A stretch of 64,000 bases of DNA from DATFVJ01 sp963826515. GTDB lineage: Bacteria > Actinomycetota > Actinomycetes > Streptosporangiales > Streptosporangiaceae. The stretch is taken from assembly GCA_963826515.1 (NCBI GenBank), contig CAWGXI010000016.1, positions 372,001-436,000 on the forward strand. The letters run 5' to 3'. The position numbers and the translations under genes are program-made. The notes beneath the pieces are model-generated. The model saw only the letters and a list, made by a program, of their open reading frames with translations, made no database searches and was not told the DNA's origin. This document shows, piece after piece, positions 45,375-53,969 of the stretch. Every line of letters begins with the position of its first letter. Position 1 is the stretch's first letter.

Positions 45375-45755
45375 CCGCCCCGCCGGGCCCGGCGCACCTG
45401 CACGCGACCCTAGCGAAGGTAGCCCACCCCGATCAGCTCGCCGCAGCGTGGGTGGACGTGCTGGCCCGCGACCGCGACGACCGGGTGCTCGGCCGGGGCG
45501 TGACCCGCTTCGCCTGCGACGCTGAACAGCATCTCGCCGAAATCGCGGCGCAGCTTACGGCTGGCAGCTACCAGCCTGGCAGCCTCTCTGCCGTCGCCTT
45601 GCCCCGTCCCGATGGCCAGACCAGGCTCCTGCATGTCCCGTCCGTGCGTGACCGGGTCGTGGAACGGTCGATCCTGGCCGTGCTCACTCCTGTGATCGAC
45701 CCATGGCTTGGGCCGTTCAGCTATGCCTACCCGGGCGTCCTCCCCGGAGGGTGCG
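45371..45755 (+). pseudogene. CRISPR-associated-type reverse transcriptase, N-terminal fragment
   Basis: GTG 45371 opens 'LAKVAHPDQLAAAWVDVLAR', 'DRDDRVLGRGVTRFACDAEQ', 'LTAGSYQPGSLSAVALPRPD', 'RLLHVPSVRDRVVERSILAV' and 'LTPVIDPWLGPFSYAYPG'. The RT0-RT2 pattern (P-x-x-R-D-R-V-x-x, F-S-Y-A-Y) is that of group II-like and CRISPR-associated reverse transcriptases. The catalytic YxDD region and any Cas1 fusion are absent; an ISKra4 element lies immediately downstream. Confidence 0.65.
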
Positions 45756-47560
45756 TCTTTTTGAGGGTGTGTCATTCGGGGGTGTTTCGGTCATGCGGTG
45801 AGGCGGAGGTCGGCGATGCTGGCCGGGTCGTAGCGGGTCAGGTGGATTTCGTTGCGGTAGCTTGTTTTGTGGTAGTTCATGTAGTCGTCGAGGTCGCCGT
45901 TGACGACCACGGCGCGGAGTTTTCAGGATGTCTTCGGCGCCGTCGGGGGACCATCTGGCGCCGGTGATTCCGAAGCGGTCTTCGATGACGAAGCGGCAGG
46001 CTGATCGGCCAGCCGGCGGCCAGTGCCTTGTCGTAGCGCATGTGCGTGTGGTTGTTCGTCAGGTAGGTGACCGCCATGTCCATGCCGGTGAGGTCAAGGT
46101 GGCAGGTGCGGGGATCGGCGCGGGCCCTGGCGGCAACGGACGCCAGGGTGGCGGCGACGGCCCTGGCGCGGCCGTGCAGCACCCGCAGCCGCTGCCCGCC
46201 GGCCCGCTGGCCGGCGGCGGCCGGGTCGTGGGGGTGCAGCGCGGCGGCGGCCTTGCCGAGGTACTGACGTGGATGAAGTCGATCAGGACCGGCACTTTCA
46301 GGCCGCGGGCCCTGGCATGGGCGGCGATGGCGGTGATCTGCTGCTTGTTCCCGTCCACCAGGAACACCCGCTGGCGCAGCAGGAGCGGGTCACGGCGGCC
46401 GGCCTCGTCGAACGCCGCCCCGATCATCGCGTCGATGCTGCCGGTGATGGAGGCCGCCACCCACTTGCCGCGTGCAGCCGGGCCGGGGTGCGCCTTGCGG
46501 CGGGCCGGCGAGGCGCTGATGTCCTCGGGTTCGCGGACGGCGGGGGTGAAGCCGGCGACCGCGACGATCTCGGCCATCTTCTTGATCCCCGGATGGGCGG
46601 CATCGGTCCCCTTGCCGGCGCTGCCGCGGTGCTCGGGCCGCAGCGCGATGCCCTTGCCGTCGGCCTGCATCATCAGCACGTCGCTGGCCGGCAGGCCGGC
46701 TTCTGCGTCGCGGGACCGCTGGGCGTAGAAGTCATCCACCCAGGCGGCGAGGTCCCCGGCCAGGCCGGCCAGCTGCGCCCGGCCGATCGTCGCCCCGGTC
46801 CGGGCCTCGATGACTTCCTGAGCCTGGCCGTAGCCGCCGCCGGCCAGGTGATACGCCGTCAGGGCGCGCATTCCCATGGAGTAGGGGTCGTCGGGCAGTG
46901 CCCACTGGGCGTCCGCCGGGTACAGGTTAGCCTCGCGCCGGTTGCGGTAGGCGAGCCGCGTGGCGCGGACCGGCCCGAAGATGCTCACCACGCCCCGGTC
47001 ATGGCCTGCTTCGGCGCTGCCGTGCCGGATTCCGGCGGCGCGGGTGACCTGCGCGATCCGCTCCTCGCGGGCGCTGTCGATGGTGAAGGTGGCCTCCAGC
47101 AGCTGCCGCTGCAGCTCCCGGCCCGACTCGCTGACCACCTTCTCCCGCTCCCCGTGGTCCAGGCCGGCAGCCTCCCGTGCCGTCCAGGTGAGCATCGCGG
47201 CGAACTGCCCGGCCGGGCCGGCCAGCGCCGCCGCCAGCTCCCCGTCCGCCGGGCCCTCGCTCCCGTCCTCGCGAACCTGCGTCACCGTCACCGAAACCGC
47301 CACCGTCATAGCCGGGCCTCCGCCGCCTGCCAAGGGTCATTTCCGGTCCACGACCGCAAAACCAGCCCCGGAGCCGGGGGACCCGGCAACCAGACGCCAC
47401 CCCAGGCCCGACCCCAGCAACCCAACCCCACCGCCACTGAACAGCACAGATCACCTTCAGCGACGCCCCAGACATCCAGAAACAGGCAGACGCTCCCAGT
47501 TTCGAGATGCTCAGGCGAATATCGGCGTAAGTTCACGCCTCTCAAGAAGACGCACCCCTC
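45747..47560. mobile_element. Decayed ISKra4-family element
   Basis: Imperfect terminal inverted repeats: ggagggtgcgtctttttgag at the left, complement of ctcaagaagacgcacccc at the right. The bases cctccccgg occur at both outer edges (45739-45747 and 47557-47565), consistent with an 8-9 bp target duplication. One transposase gene fills it, broken by frameshifts. Confidence 0.7.
45791..47309 (-). pseudogene. ISKra4-family transposase, frameshifted
   Basis: ATG 47309 starts 'MTVAVSVTVTQVREDGSEGP'. Conserved pieces follow: 'VSIFGPVRATRLAYRNRREA', 'LTAYHLAGGGYGQAQEVIEA', 'VLMMQADGKGIALRPEHRGS', 'VFLVDGNKQQITAIAAHARA' and 'VPVLIDFIHV'. A shift near 46265 and another near 46010 are needed to reach 'TYLTNNHTHMRYDKALAAGW' and the family-typical end containing 'GITGARW'. 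The acidic catalytic residues are present but spread over three frames, so no active protein is expected. Confidence 0.8.
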
Positions 47561-47628
47561 CCCGGACGCCCCAGCGGACCTGACCTGCGTAGACGGACCC
47601 GGCCGTACCAGCCGGACGCCTTACCCGC

Positions 47629-47675
47629 GACTACGGATCAGAAGGCTGGGGGTTCGAGTCCCTCCGAGCGCGCCA
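47629..47675 (+). repeat. 3' half of tRNA-Arg(ACG), att-type remnant
   Basis: Plus strand: anticodon loop CTACGGA (anticodon ACG), stem base atcag, T-arm gggggttcgagtccctc and acceptor end gagcgcgcca. The 5' half (acceptor, D-arm and 5' anticodon strand) is replaced by unrelated sequence, so this is not a working tRNA. It marks the end of an element that integrated into tRNA-Arg. Confidence 0.75.
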
Positions 47676-47962
47676 CGACGTATCCGCAAGTCAGGGGCCC
47701 TTCTCTCGGGCGTGAGAGGTGGCCTCGACGCTTCCAGTTGTCTTCTTTCCTGCGGTGGGATCGAAGCTAGGTGTGTGCGCCTCGTTCCCAGCTCCGGGAG
47801 CCTGCGCGCCCGGGCGCGGGAAGTCAAGGCAGATCGGCCGATGCTTCACGCGACGGGCGGAGGTCCGACCGAATTTTGTGCACCGGCATTCCACGGGCGC
47901 ACGGAGCCGGGATAATGCTCCAGCGGCTCCAGTCCGGCTGCCCTCATGAAGCACCCTCGATT

Positions 47963-49714
47963 TCACGGCAGGCCCGGCATGGTCGAGGAACTTGACCGGT
48001 CTTCACTGGCCGCTGATCCCGCCGGCTGCGCTTTTCGTCGCGGAAACTGTCGGCGTGCTGCTTTGCGTCGGGCTGGGCGACGGCGTGATGCTCTGCGACG
48101 GGGTGGGCGACGGCGCGATGCTTTGCGATGAGGTGGGCGTGGGCGTGCCGCTGTGCACCGAGGATTTCGCCGGCGTACTGCTGCTGTGCGCCGGCGCGGC
48201 GCCGGCGGCCCGCTGTGGGTCCTGCCGCTGCTGGTGCCCGTGTCCCCGCTCTTGGCTGGGTGGGAGCTGCTCCCGGAGGACGCCGGATCGCTGGTCGTGG
48301 GTCCACCTCGTGGCGCGGCGGCGCTGCGCGGCGTCGTGCCGACGAGGCCGGCCGACCGGCTGGGACCCGGCGTGGTCGCCTCGTTCTTCGTCGCCCCGTG
48401 TGAGGTCGTCGAGTGCGTGAACGGGTCGGCGAGCTTGGGCGTGCGGAGCACGGTCACCGTCCCGGCGAGCAGCAGCAGGAGGACGACCGCCGCGCTCAGC
48501 ACCGCTTTGCGCGAGCGGCGCCGCACCGGCTCATCAAAGCTTTCCTCTTCGCCGGATAGCATCGTGGAGATTTGCGGCCGTTCCGGCGGTACGGCCGAGA
48601 GCTGGAACGCAGTCTCCGCGGTTTCCTGGACCGGCGCGGTGGCCGGTGCGAGAAACCGCGCGGCTCCCACCGCCACCGCGGTTTTGGGGTCGGTGTCGAT
48701 CGCCGGTGCCTGATCGAACTCGGCCGAGATCAACTGGGAGACCAACGGGATCCGGGACGAGCCCCCGATCAGCAGGATCGCGTCAAGCTGCGTGCTATCG
48801 ACGTTCGCCGAGTCGAGAGCCCGGTGCAGCGCCTCGATGGTCTGTTCCAGCTCTGGCCGGATCATCTCCTCGAACTCGGCACGAGTAACCCGGACCCGCT
48901 GCCGCACGCTGCCAAGCACGACGGGGATGGTGGCGTCGGTGTCCACCGACAGGGCCTCCTTCGCCTCCGTGCACTCGCGGCGCAACCGGGCGACCTCGGC
49001 GACTATTTCGGGATCGTACGGGTCGATCTCCGTGACCGGCACGCCGGCGGCGGCGCAGACGTGCTCGAAGATCGCCTCGTCGAAGTTGACTCCGCCGAGC
49101 CCGTCGATACCCTCGGGCCTGCCGAGGACCGTGAACGTGGCCGGTGAGTCCTTGCGGACCACGGCGGCATCGAAGGTCCCCCCGCCGAGGTCGTAAACCG
49201 CCAGCCTGGCCCCGAGCTCGACTCGTCCTTGGCTGGCGTAGCTGACCGCAGCGGCCTGCGGTTCGCTCAGCAGCGCCACCTCGCCGATGCCGGTATCCCG
49301 CACCGCCTGTTCGAACAGGCTCGTCTTGTACGGCCCCCAGCTTGCGGGACAGGTCAGCGCGACGCCTTCCGGCAGTTCCCCCTCCTGTTCGACGACCCGC
49401 TGCCACACCCAGTGGACAACCTCCGCCGCGAGCTCGTGGGCGTAATACGGCGACCCGCCCACGAGCAGAGGGATCTGGTCACCGATCCGGCGCTTAAACT
49501 CCCGCACTACGCGGTCGGGGTCGGTCAGCGCCCGGCGCTGCGCGACCTCGCCGACGACCACCGGACCGTCCTCGGCCAGGAACAGCACCGACGGTGTGGC
49601 GTAAGAGCGGCTGCTCAGCGGAACGACCTGCGTCTCCAGCTCATCCGCCGCGGGTCTGCACAGCGCCGCGGCCGTGTAGGTCGTGCCGAGATCTAACCCC
49701 AGCCAGTACATCAT
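47963..49714 (-). CDS. Membrane-anchored Hsp70-like ATPase
   Basis: About 583 residues from ATG 49714, which has AGGGGG about 7 bases upstream. Hsp70/actin-fold ATPase: phosphate-1 'GLDLGTTYTAAAL' (6-18), phosphate-2 'YDLGGGTFDAAV' (174-185), adenosine motif 'LLIGGSSRIPLV' (314-325). There is no substrate-binding domain. Instead a single transmembrane helix (403-423, 'LSAAVVLLLLLAGTVTVL') leads to an extracytoplasmic Ser/Thr/Pro-rich tail. The last ~75 codons as written are Arg-rich. A one-base shift near 48200 would continue the Ser/Thr/Pro pattern to a TGA at 48003, so a frameshift is likely in the tail only. Divergent from the iniB operon across 316 bp. Confidence 0.87.
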   Translation of the reverse strand: MMYWLGLDLGTTYTAAALCRPAADELETQVVPLSSRSYATPSVLFLAEDGPVVVGEVAQRRALTDPDRVVREFKRRIGDQIPLLVGGSPYYAHELAAEVVHWVWQRVVEQEGELPEGVALTCPASWGPYKTSLFEQAVRDTGIGEVALLSEPQAAAVSYASQGRVELGARLAVYDLGGGTFDAAVVRKDSPATFTVLGRPEGIDGLGGVNFDEAIFEHVCAAAGVPVTEIDPYDPEIVAEVARLRRECTEAKEALSVDTDATIPVVLGSVRQRVRVTRAEFEEMIRPELEQTIEALHRALDSANVDSTQLDAILLIGGSSRIPLVSQLISAEFDQAPAIDTDPKTAVAVGAARFLAPATAPVQETAETAFQLSAVPPERPQISTMLSGEEESFDEPVRRRSRKAVLSAAVVLLLLLAGTVTVLRTPKLADPFTHSTTSHGATKNEATTPGPSRSAGLVGTTPRSAAAPRGGPTTSDPASSGSSSHPAKSGDTGTSSGRTHSGPPAPRRRTAAVRRRNPRCTAARPRPPHRKASRRRPPRRRASRRRPARRKAARRQFPRRKAQPAGSAASEDRSSSSTMPGLP

Positions 49715-49855
49715 CGTTATCCCCCTCCCAGAACGCTCCCCCGGCGCCGCGGGCGCGCCACGGAACCGATTCGGAACGTCCTCTGGAAGGACGCCGATCT
49801 CCGTCCTCTCGTTGGCGCTGGCGATCCCCCTCCTTTGTTGGGGGGATTGCCTCCC

Positions 49856-49877
49856 CATTAGGGGAAATCCCCTAATG
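49856..49877. promoter_or_regulatory. Inverted-repeat operator candidate between Hsp70 gene and iniB
   Basis: Arms cattagggg and cccctaatg (9 bp, perfect) around aaat. The core GGGGAAATCCCC fits the CTVGGGAWWTCCCBAG-type sites bound by actinobacterial PAS-LuxR regulators such as PimM. A second, looser repeat (atccccc / gggggat) lies at 49824-49847. A likely site for the LuxR-type regulator at the end of the cluster; inferred. Confidence 0.6.
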
Positions 49878-50030
49878 CCCCTACCGCGTGATGATCGAAC
49901 CCCGAACGAGCTGACGGGAGATACGGGGCTGCCCCCCGATTGCCGCCGCGCGATTGTTCCCTAGATTTGCCCGCAGCGTTCGGATATCCAGGTCCGTCCG
50001 CGCATCTGGCGACTCAGAGGAAAAGCTACG

Positions 50031-51050
50031 ATGAATGCTGTGACCTCGCTCTTGGACTTCGTCCTGAACCTGCTGCGCGACCCGCAGGCCCAGGCGCAGT
50101 TCCGCGCGAATCCCGAACGAGTGCTCGCCGAGCATGGCCTTACCGGTGTATGCGCGGGGGACATTCACGAGGCGCTCCCCCTCGTGACAGATCACCGCGC
50201 CGTCGAACTGAACAGCAGCGGCAACAGCGCGCCCGCGGGGACGACCCCGCCGCCGGTCCAGCCAGCGCCCGGCGAGAGCGAGACGCACGCTGCGATCAGG
50301 TACCTCAACCACATCACCAACACGTACACCTACACCGACAGCCACAACACGAGCATCAACGACTCAGTGCACCAGAACATCTGGGCAGCGGGCGACGTGA
50401 CCCAGACGTTCGACAACAGCAACGTGGTGGCGTCGGGTCACGGTGCGGTGGCGGCTGGCGGCAGCATCGCTGGCACGGTGACGACCGGCAACGGTGACGC
50501 GGTGGGGACCGGCGCGGCGGCGGGCTACGGCAACGTCACCGGCAGCGGTAACGCCCTGGGCACCGGCAGTGTGGCGGGCAACGGCAACGCGGTGGCCAAC
50601 GGCACCGGGAGCACAATCGGCAACGGCAACACCGTGGCCAACGGCACGCACAACGTGCAGGGTGACGGCAACGTGGTGGGCCACGTCAGCGGCTCCCAGG
50701 TGGCCACCACCGGCGGGTCGGTCAGCAGCGACTCGTCTAACCACTCGGTCAACAACAGTGGCAACACCGACCTGCACAGCTACGGTGCCGGCGCCACCAA
50801 CACCATCGGCAATGGCAACACCAGCTCCACGGCCACGAACTCGGGCAACACCAGCGACTCCCACAACGTCACCGACTCCGGCAACACGTCGGACTCCGGG
50901 AACGCCACCACCAGCTCCACCACGACCGGCTCGTACGACGAGAACGGCACGCACATCGGCCACAGCGCCGTAGGAGACAGCTACACCCAGGACAGCGTGC
51001 ACGACACCTACAACACCCACGACGCCGCGATGGAGCTGCACTTGCACTGA
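50031..51050 (+). CDS. iniB: IniB-like repeat protein 1
   Basis: A 339-residue protein. Residues 1-55 form an IniB N-terminal domain: 'MNAVTSLLDFVLNLLRDPQA', 'FRANPERVLAEHGLTG'. A short Pro/Ser linker follows, then about 250 residues of low-complexity Gly/Asn/Thr/Ser/Val repeats with a 6-residue rhythm (GNGNAV, GTGSTI, GNGNTV, GTHNVQ), suggestive of a beta-solenoid. In Mycobacterium, iniB is the first gene of the isoniazid-inducible iniBAC operon. AGAGGAAAAG precedes the ATG. The repeat core is almost identical at DNA level to that of the next gene. Confidence 0.85.
   Translation: MNAVTSLLDFVLNLLRDPQAQAQFRANPERVLAEHGLTGVCAGDIHEALPLVTDHRAVELNSSGNSAPAGTTPPPVQPAPGESETHAAIRYLNHITNTYTYTDSHNTSINDSVHQNIWAAGDVTQTFDNSNVVASGHGAVAAGGSIAGTVTTGNGDAVGTGAAAGYGNVTGSGNALGTGSVAGNGNAVANGTGSTIGNGNTVANGTHNVQGDGNVVGHVSGSQVATTGGSVSSDSSNHSVNNSGNTDLHSYGAGATNTIGNGNTSSTATNSGNTSDSHNVTDSGNTSDSGNATTSSTTTGSYDENGTHIGHSAVGDSYTQDSVHDTYNTHDAAMELHLH
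50400..50887 (+). repeat. 488-bp repeat shared by the two iniB genes, copy 1
   Basis: Matches 51315-51802 at a constant 915-bp offset with one difference noticed (A at 50613, G at 51528, silent). It encodes the solenoid-like core of both proteins while their ends differ. Confidence 0.95.
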
Positions 51051-51254
51051 TTTTCCGGCAGTGGCGGGCCGGGAAAGCCAACTACCGCGCTCTAGATCCC
51101 CGTCTTCTTCACGGTGTGCGATCCCCGACGCGCGGGCGGAAGGTATCGGGTTTTCTCCCCCGATGAAAACGGTCGGCAGCCTGCTGCATGTGGTCACCAC
51201 GACCGGACATCAGGGTCGGCCGCACAGTTTCTCTCAACAGGAAGAAGAGCAATT

Positions 51255-51977
51255 ATGTCCCAAAACTGGAACTGGAACCACGACGTCCCCCACACCTGGA
51301 CCTGGGAGGATGTTACCCAGACGTTCGACAACAGCAACGTGGTGGCGTCGGGTCACGGTGCGGTGGCGGCTGGCGGCAGCATCGCTGGCACGGTGACGAC
51401 CGGCAACGGTGACGCGGTGGGGACCGGCGCGGCGGCGGGCTACGGCAACGTCACCGGCAGCGGTAACGCCCTGGGCACCGGCAGTGTGGCGGGCAACGGC
51501 AACGCGGTGGCCAACGGCACCGGGAGCACGATCGGCAACGGCAACACCGTGGCCAACGGCACGCACAACGTGCAGGGTGACGGCAACGTGGTGGGCCACG
51601 TCAGCGGCTCCCAGGTGGCCACCACCGGCGGGTCGGTCAGCAGCGACTCGTCTAACCACTCGGTCAACAACAGTGGCAACACCGACCTGCACAGCTACGG
51701 TGCCGGCGCCACCAACACCATCGGCAATGGCAACACCAGCTCCACGGCCACGAACTCGGGCAACACCAGCGACTCCCACAACGTCACCGACTCCGGCAAC
51801 ACCGACCACTCATACAACTGGACAGCGACGAGCACCACCAGCGATTCCTACGACAACAACGGCACCCACATCGACCACAGCTCCGTGGGCAACAGCTACA
51901 CCGAGCACATCAGCGACCACACAATCAACGTCGACACCTGGCACGACCCGGTGAACGGCGTTCACGTGGCAGGCTGA
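51255..51977 (+). CDS. IniB-like repeat protein 2, lacking the N-terminal domain
   Basis: A 240-residue protein from ATG 51255 with AGGAAGAAGAG just upstream. It starts 'MSQNWNWNHDVPHTWTWEDV', goes straight into the same Gly/Asn/Thr/Ser repeat core as IniB1, and ends with a different Asp/His/Thr-rich tail ('DHSSVGNSYTEHISDHTIN'). The IniB N-terminal domain is absent. Lies 204 bp after iniB1 and in the same direction; it probably arose by tandem duplication. Confidence 0.8.
   Translation: MSQNWNWNHDVPHTWTWEDVTQTFDNSNVVASGHGAVAAGGSIAGTVTTGNGDAVGTGAAAGYGNVTGSGNALGTGSVAGNGNAVANGTGSTIGNGNTVANGTHNVQGDGNVVGHVSGSQVATTGGSVSSDSSNHSVNNSGNTDLHSYGAGATNTIGNGNTSSTATNSGNTSDSHNVTDSGNTDHSYNWTATSTTSDSYDNNGTHIDHSSVGNSYTEHISDHTINVDTWHDPVNGVHVAG
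51315..51802 (+). repeat. 488-bp repeat shared by the two iniB genes, copy 2
   Basis: Second copy of 50400-50887. Near identity including silent positions implies very recent duplication or ongoing gene conversion. Confidence 0.95.
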
Positions 51978-52003
51978 GCACCTGACGCAGCAGAACTACC
52001 CTG

Positions 52004-52037
52004 CTTTGGCCCACCCGCGTATCCGGGTGGGCCAAAG
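52004..52037 (+). terminator. 14-bp perfect hairpin between iniB2 and iniA
   Basis: Stem ctttggcccacccg (52004-52017) pairs perfectly with 52024-52037 around a 6-base loop cgtatc. No U-tract follows. It ends just before the AGGAGG of iniA. It could be a partial terminator, an mRNA-stabilising end for iniB transcripts, or a structure that gates iniA translation. Confidence 0.75.
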
Positions 52038-52053
52038 CCATGAGGAGGCAGCC

Positions 52054-53955
52054 ATGCCGAGCGGCATCGCGAGCCAGCATCACGACACCTCCGTGGACGC
52101 GCCGCCGTCGCCCGATGACGCGGAGCATCCGCCGGGCGGCAGGGCCGCCACCCCGGCCACGCAGGCCGTCGAGCTCGCGCTGCGGGCGGCAACCGCGTAC
52201 CGGCGGCCGGATCTTGCGGCCAGGGCCCGGCAGGCGCTGCAGCGCCTGCACAACCCGCGAGTGCGCGTCCTAGTCGTGGGCGAGTTTAAGCAGGGCAAGA
52301 GCATGCTGGTGAACGCCCTGGTCAACGCCCCGATCTGCCCGATAGACGACGACATCTCGACGTCGGTGCCAACCGTGGTGCGGTACGCCGCCAACCCGTC
52401 GGTGACTCTCGTCCGCGGGTCCGGCGCCAGCGGCGAGGGCGACGAGCGGGAAGAGCGCATCCAGGTGCCGATCGAAGAACTCGCCGCCCACGTCTCCGAA
52501 GCAGGCAACCCCGGCAACCACGCAGGTCTGAAGTACGCGGAGGTCGGCATTCCCCGCCGCATCCTCGCCGAAGGCCCGGAACTCGTCGACACACCTGGCG
52601 TCGGCGGCCTCGGCTCGGTACACGGCTCCGCCACGATGGCGATTCTGCCCAGCGCTGACGCGATCCTGCTGGTGTCCGATGCCGCGGCCGAATACAGCCA
52701 GCCGGAGCTTGACTTCCTCCGGCAGGCTGCACGGCTCTGCCCGAACGTCGCGTGCGTGCTCACCAAGATCGACCTGTACCCGCAGTGGCAGCGGATCGCC
52801 GAGCTGGACCGCGGCCACCTGCGCACCGCCGGCATCGACGCGGAGTTGCTCCCCACCTCTTCGGTGCTGCGGATGCACGCCGTGGCCGCCGAGGACCGTG
52901 AGCTCAACGCGGAGTCTGGTTTCCCGGCGCTGATCGCCTTCCTGCGTGACCGCGTGGTCGGGCAGTCCGAACGGCTGGCCAACCAGGCCGCGGCGAACGA
53001 CGTCGTGACGATCACCGACCAGCTCGCAACCGGTATGCGCGCCGAGCTGGCGGCCTGCGAGCACCCGGATCAAGCCCATCGGCTGGTCGCCGAACTGGAG
53101 CAGGCCAACCAGCGCGCCACCGACCTGAGGGACCGCAGCGCGCGCTGGCACCAGGTGCTGAACGATGGGATTGCCGACCTCAACGCCGACGTTGACTACG
53201 ACCTTCGCGACCGGATGCGTGTCATCGTCCGCGAGGCGGAGACCCTCCTGGATGACGCCGACCCGGCGAAGATCTGGGACCAGTTTGCCGCGCAGGTGCA
53301 GGACCAGGCCGCCGCGGCCGCGGCGGCGAACTTTCTCTGGGCCAGCGAGCGGGCCCGCTGGCTGGCCGGTCAGGTGGCCGACTTGTTCGCGGAGGACGGT
53401 GCGCGGTCGCTGCCGGAGCTGCGCGTCGGCAACCCCGAGGTGCTGGACATGGCCGGTGAGGTAGAACGACCTGGCGGAGAGAAATTCGGCATGGGCCAGA
53501 GGGCGCTGACCGGGTTGCGGGGTGGCTACATGGGCACCTTGATGGCCGGCATGTACTCCACATTCGTCGGGCTGACCCTGCTGAACCCGTTCTCGGCCGC
53601 GGCAGGCCTGCTGATGGGCGGTAAAATGGTCCGCGACGAGAACCGGCGCCTCCTCGACCGGCGCAGGATGGAGGCCAAGAACGCCGTGCGCCGCTATGTA
53701 GATGACGTGTCGTTCCAGGTGGGCAAGGAGTCACGTGACATGCTCCGGCACGTTCATCGTGAACTGCGCGACCATTTCATGACGCGGAGCGAGGAACTGG
53801 TCCGATCCGCGCAGGAGTCGTTGATCGCCGCGGAGCGAGCCATCCGGGCCGGCGAGACGGAGCGCCGGAAGCGCAGCGCGGATCTCCGCGCAGAACTCGA
53901 CCGGATCGCGGCCCTCGCACGACAGGGGCGCGCGTTGGCGCCTGCCGTCGAGTAG
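52054..53955 (+). CDS. iniA: IniA-like dynamin-family GTPase
   Basis: A 633-residue GTPase from ATG 52054 (AGGAGG 7 bases upstream). G1 'GEFKQGKS' at 76-83, G2-like Thr in 'DDDISTSVPTVVRY', G3 'ELVDTPGVGG', G4 'LTKIDLYP'. Long helical stalk segments flank a hydrophobic hairpin near residues 490-525 ('MAGMYSTFVGLTLLNPFSAA'), the expected membrane paddle. In mycobacteria IniA is a bacterial dynamin-like protein that remodels membranes and supports tolerance to cell-wall drugs. It is followed closely by iniC, its probable partner. Confidence 0.9.
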   Translation: MPSGIASQHHDTSVDAPPSPDDAEHPPGGRAATPATQAVELALRAATAYRRPDLAARARQALQRLHNPRVRVLVVGEFKQGKSMLVNALVNAPICPIDDDISTSVPTVVRYAANPSVTLVRGSGASGEGDEREERIQVPIEELAAHVSEAGNPGNHAGLKYAEVGIPRRILAEGPELVDTPGVGGLGSVHGSATMAILPSADAILLVSDAAAEYSQPELDFLRQAARLCPNVACVLTKIDLYPQWQRIAELDRGHLRTAGIDAELLPTSSVLRMHAVAAEDRELNAESGFPALIAFLRDRVVGQSERLANQAAANDVVTITDQLATGMRAELAACEHPDQAHRLVAELEQANQRATDLRDRSARWHQVLNDGIADLNADVDYDLRDRMRVIVREAETLLDDADPAKIWDQFAAQVQDQAAAAAAANFLWASERARWLAGQVADLFAEDGARSLPELRVGNPEVLDMAGEVERPGGEKFGMGQRALTGLRGGYMGTLMAGMYSTFVGLTLLNPFSAAAGLLMGGKMVRDENRRLLDRRRMEAKNAVRRYVDDVSFQVGKESRDMLRHVHRELRDHFMTRSEELVRSAQESLIAAERAIRAGETERRKRSADLRAELDRIAALARQGRALAPAVE

Positions 53956-53969
53956 GCCGGGCCACTAGT

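Noticed and set aside
50400..51802. CRISPR array in the iniB region
   Set aside because: The periodicity is coding (Gly/Asn/Thr repeats), there are no repeat-spacer units, and both copies sit inside open reading frames.
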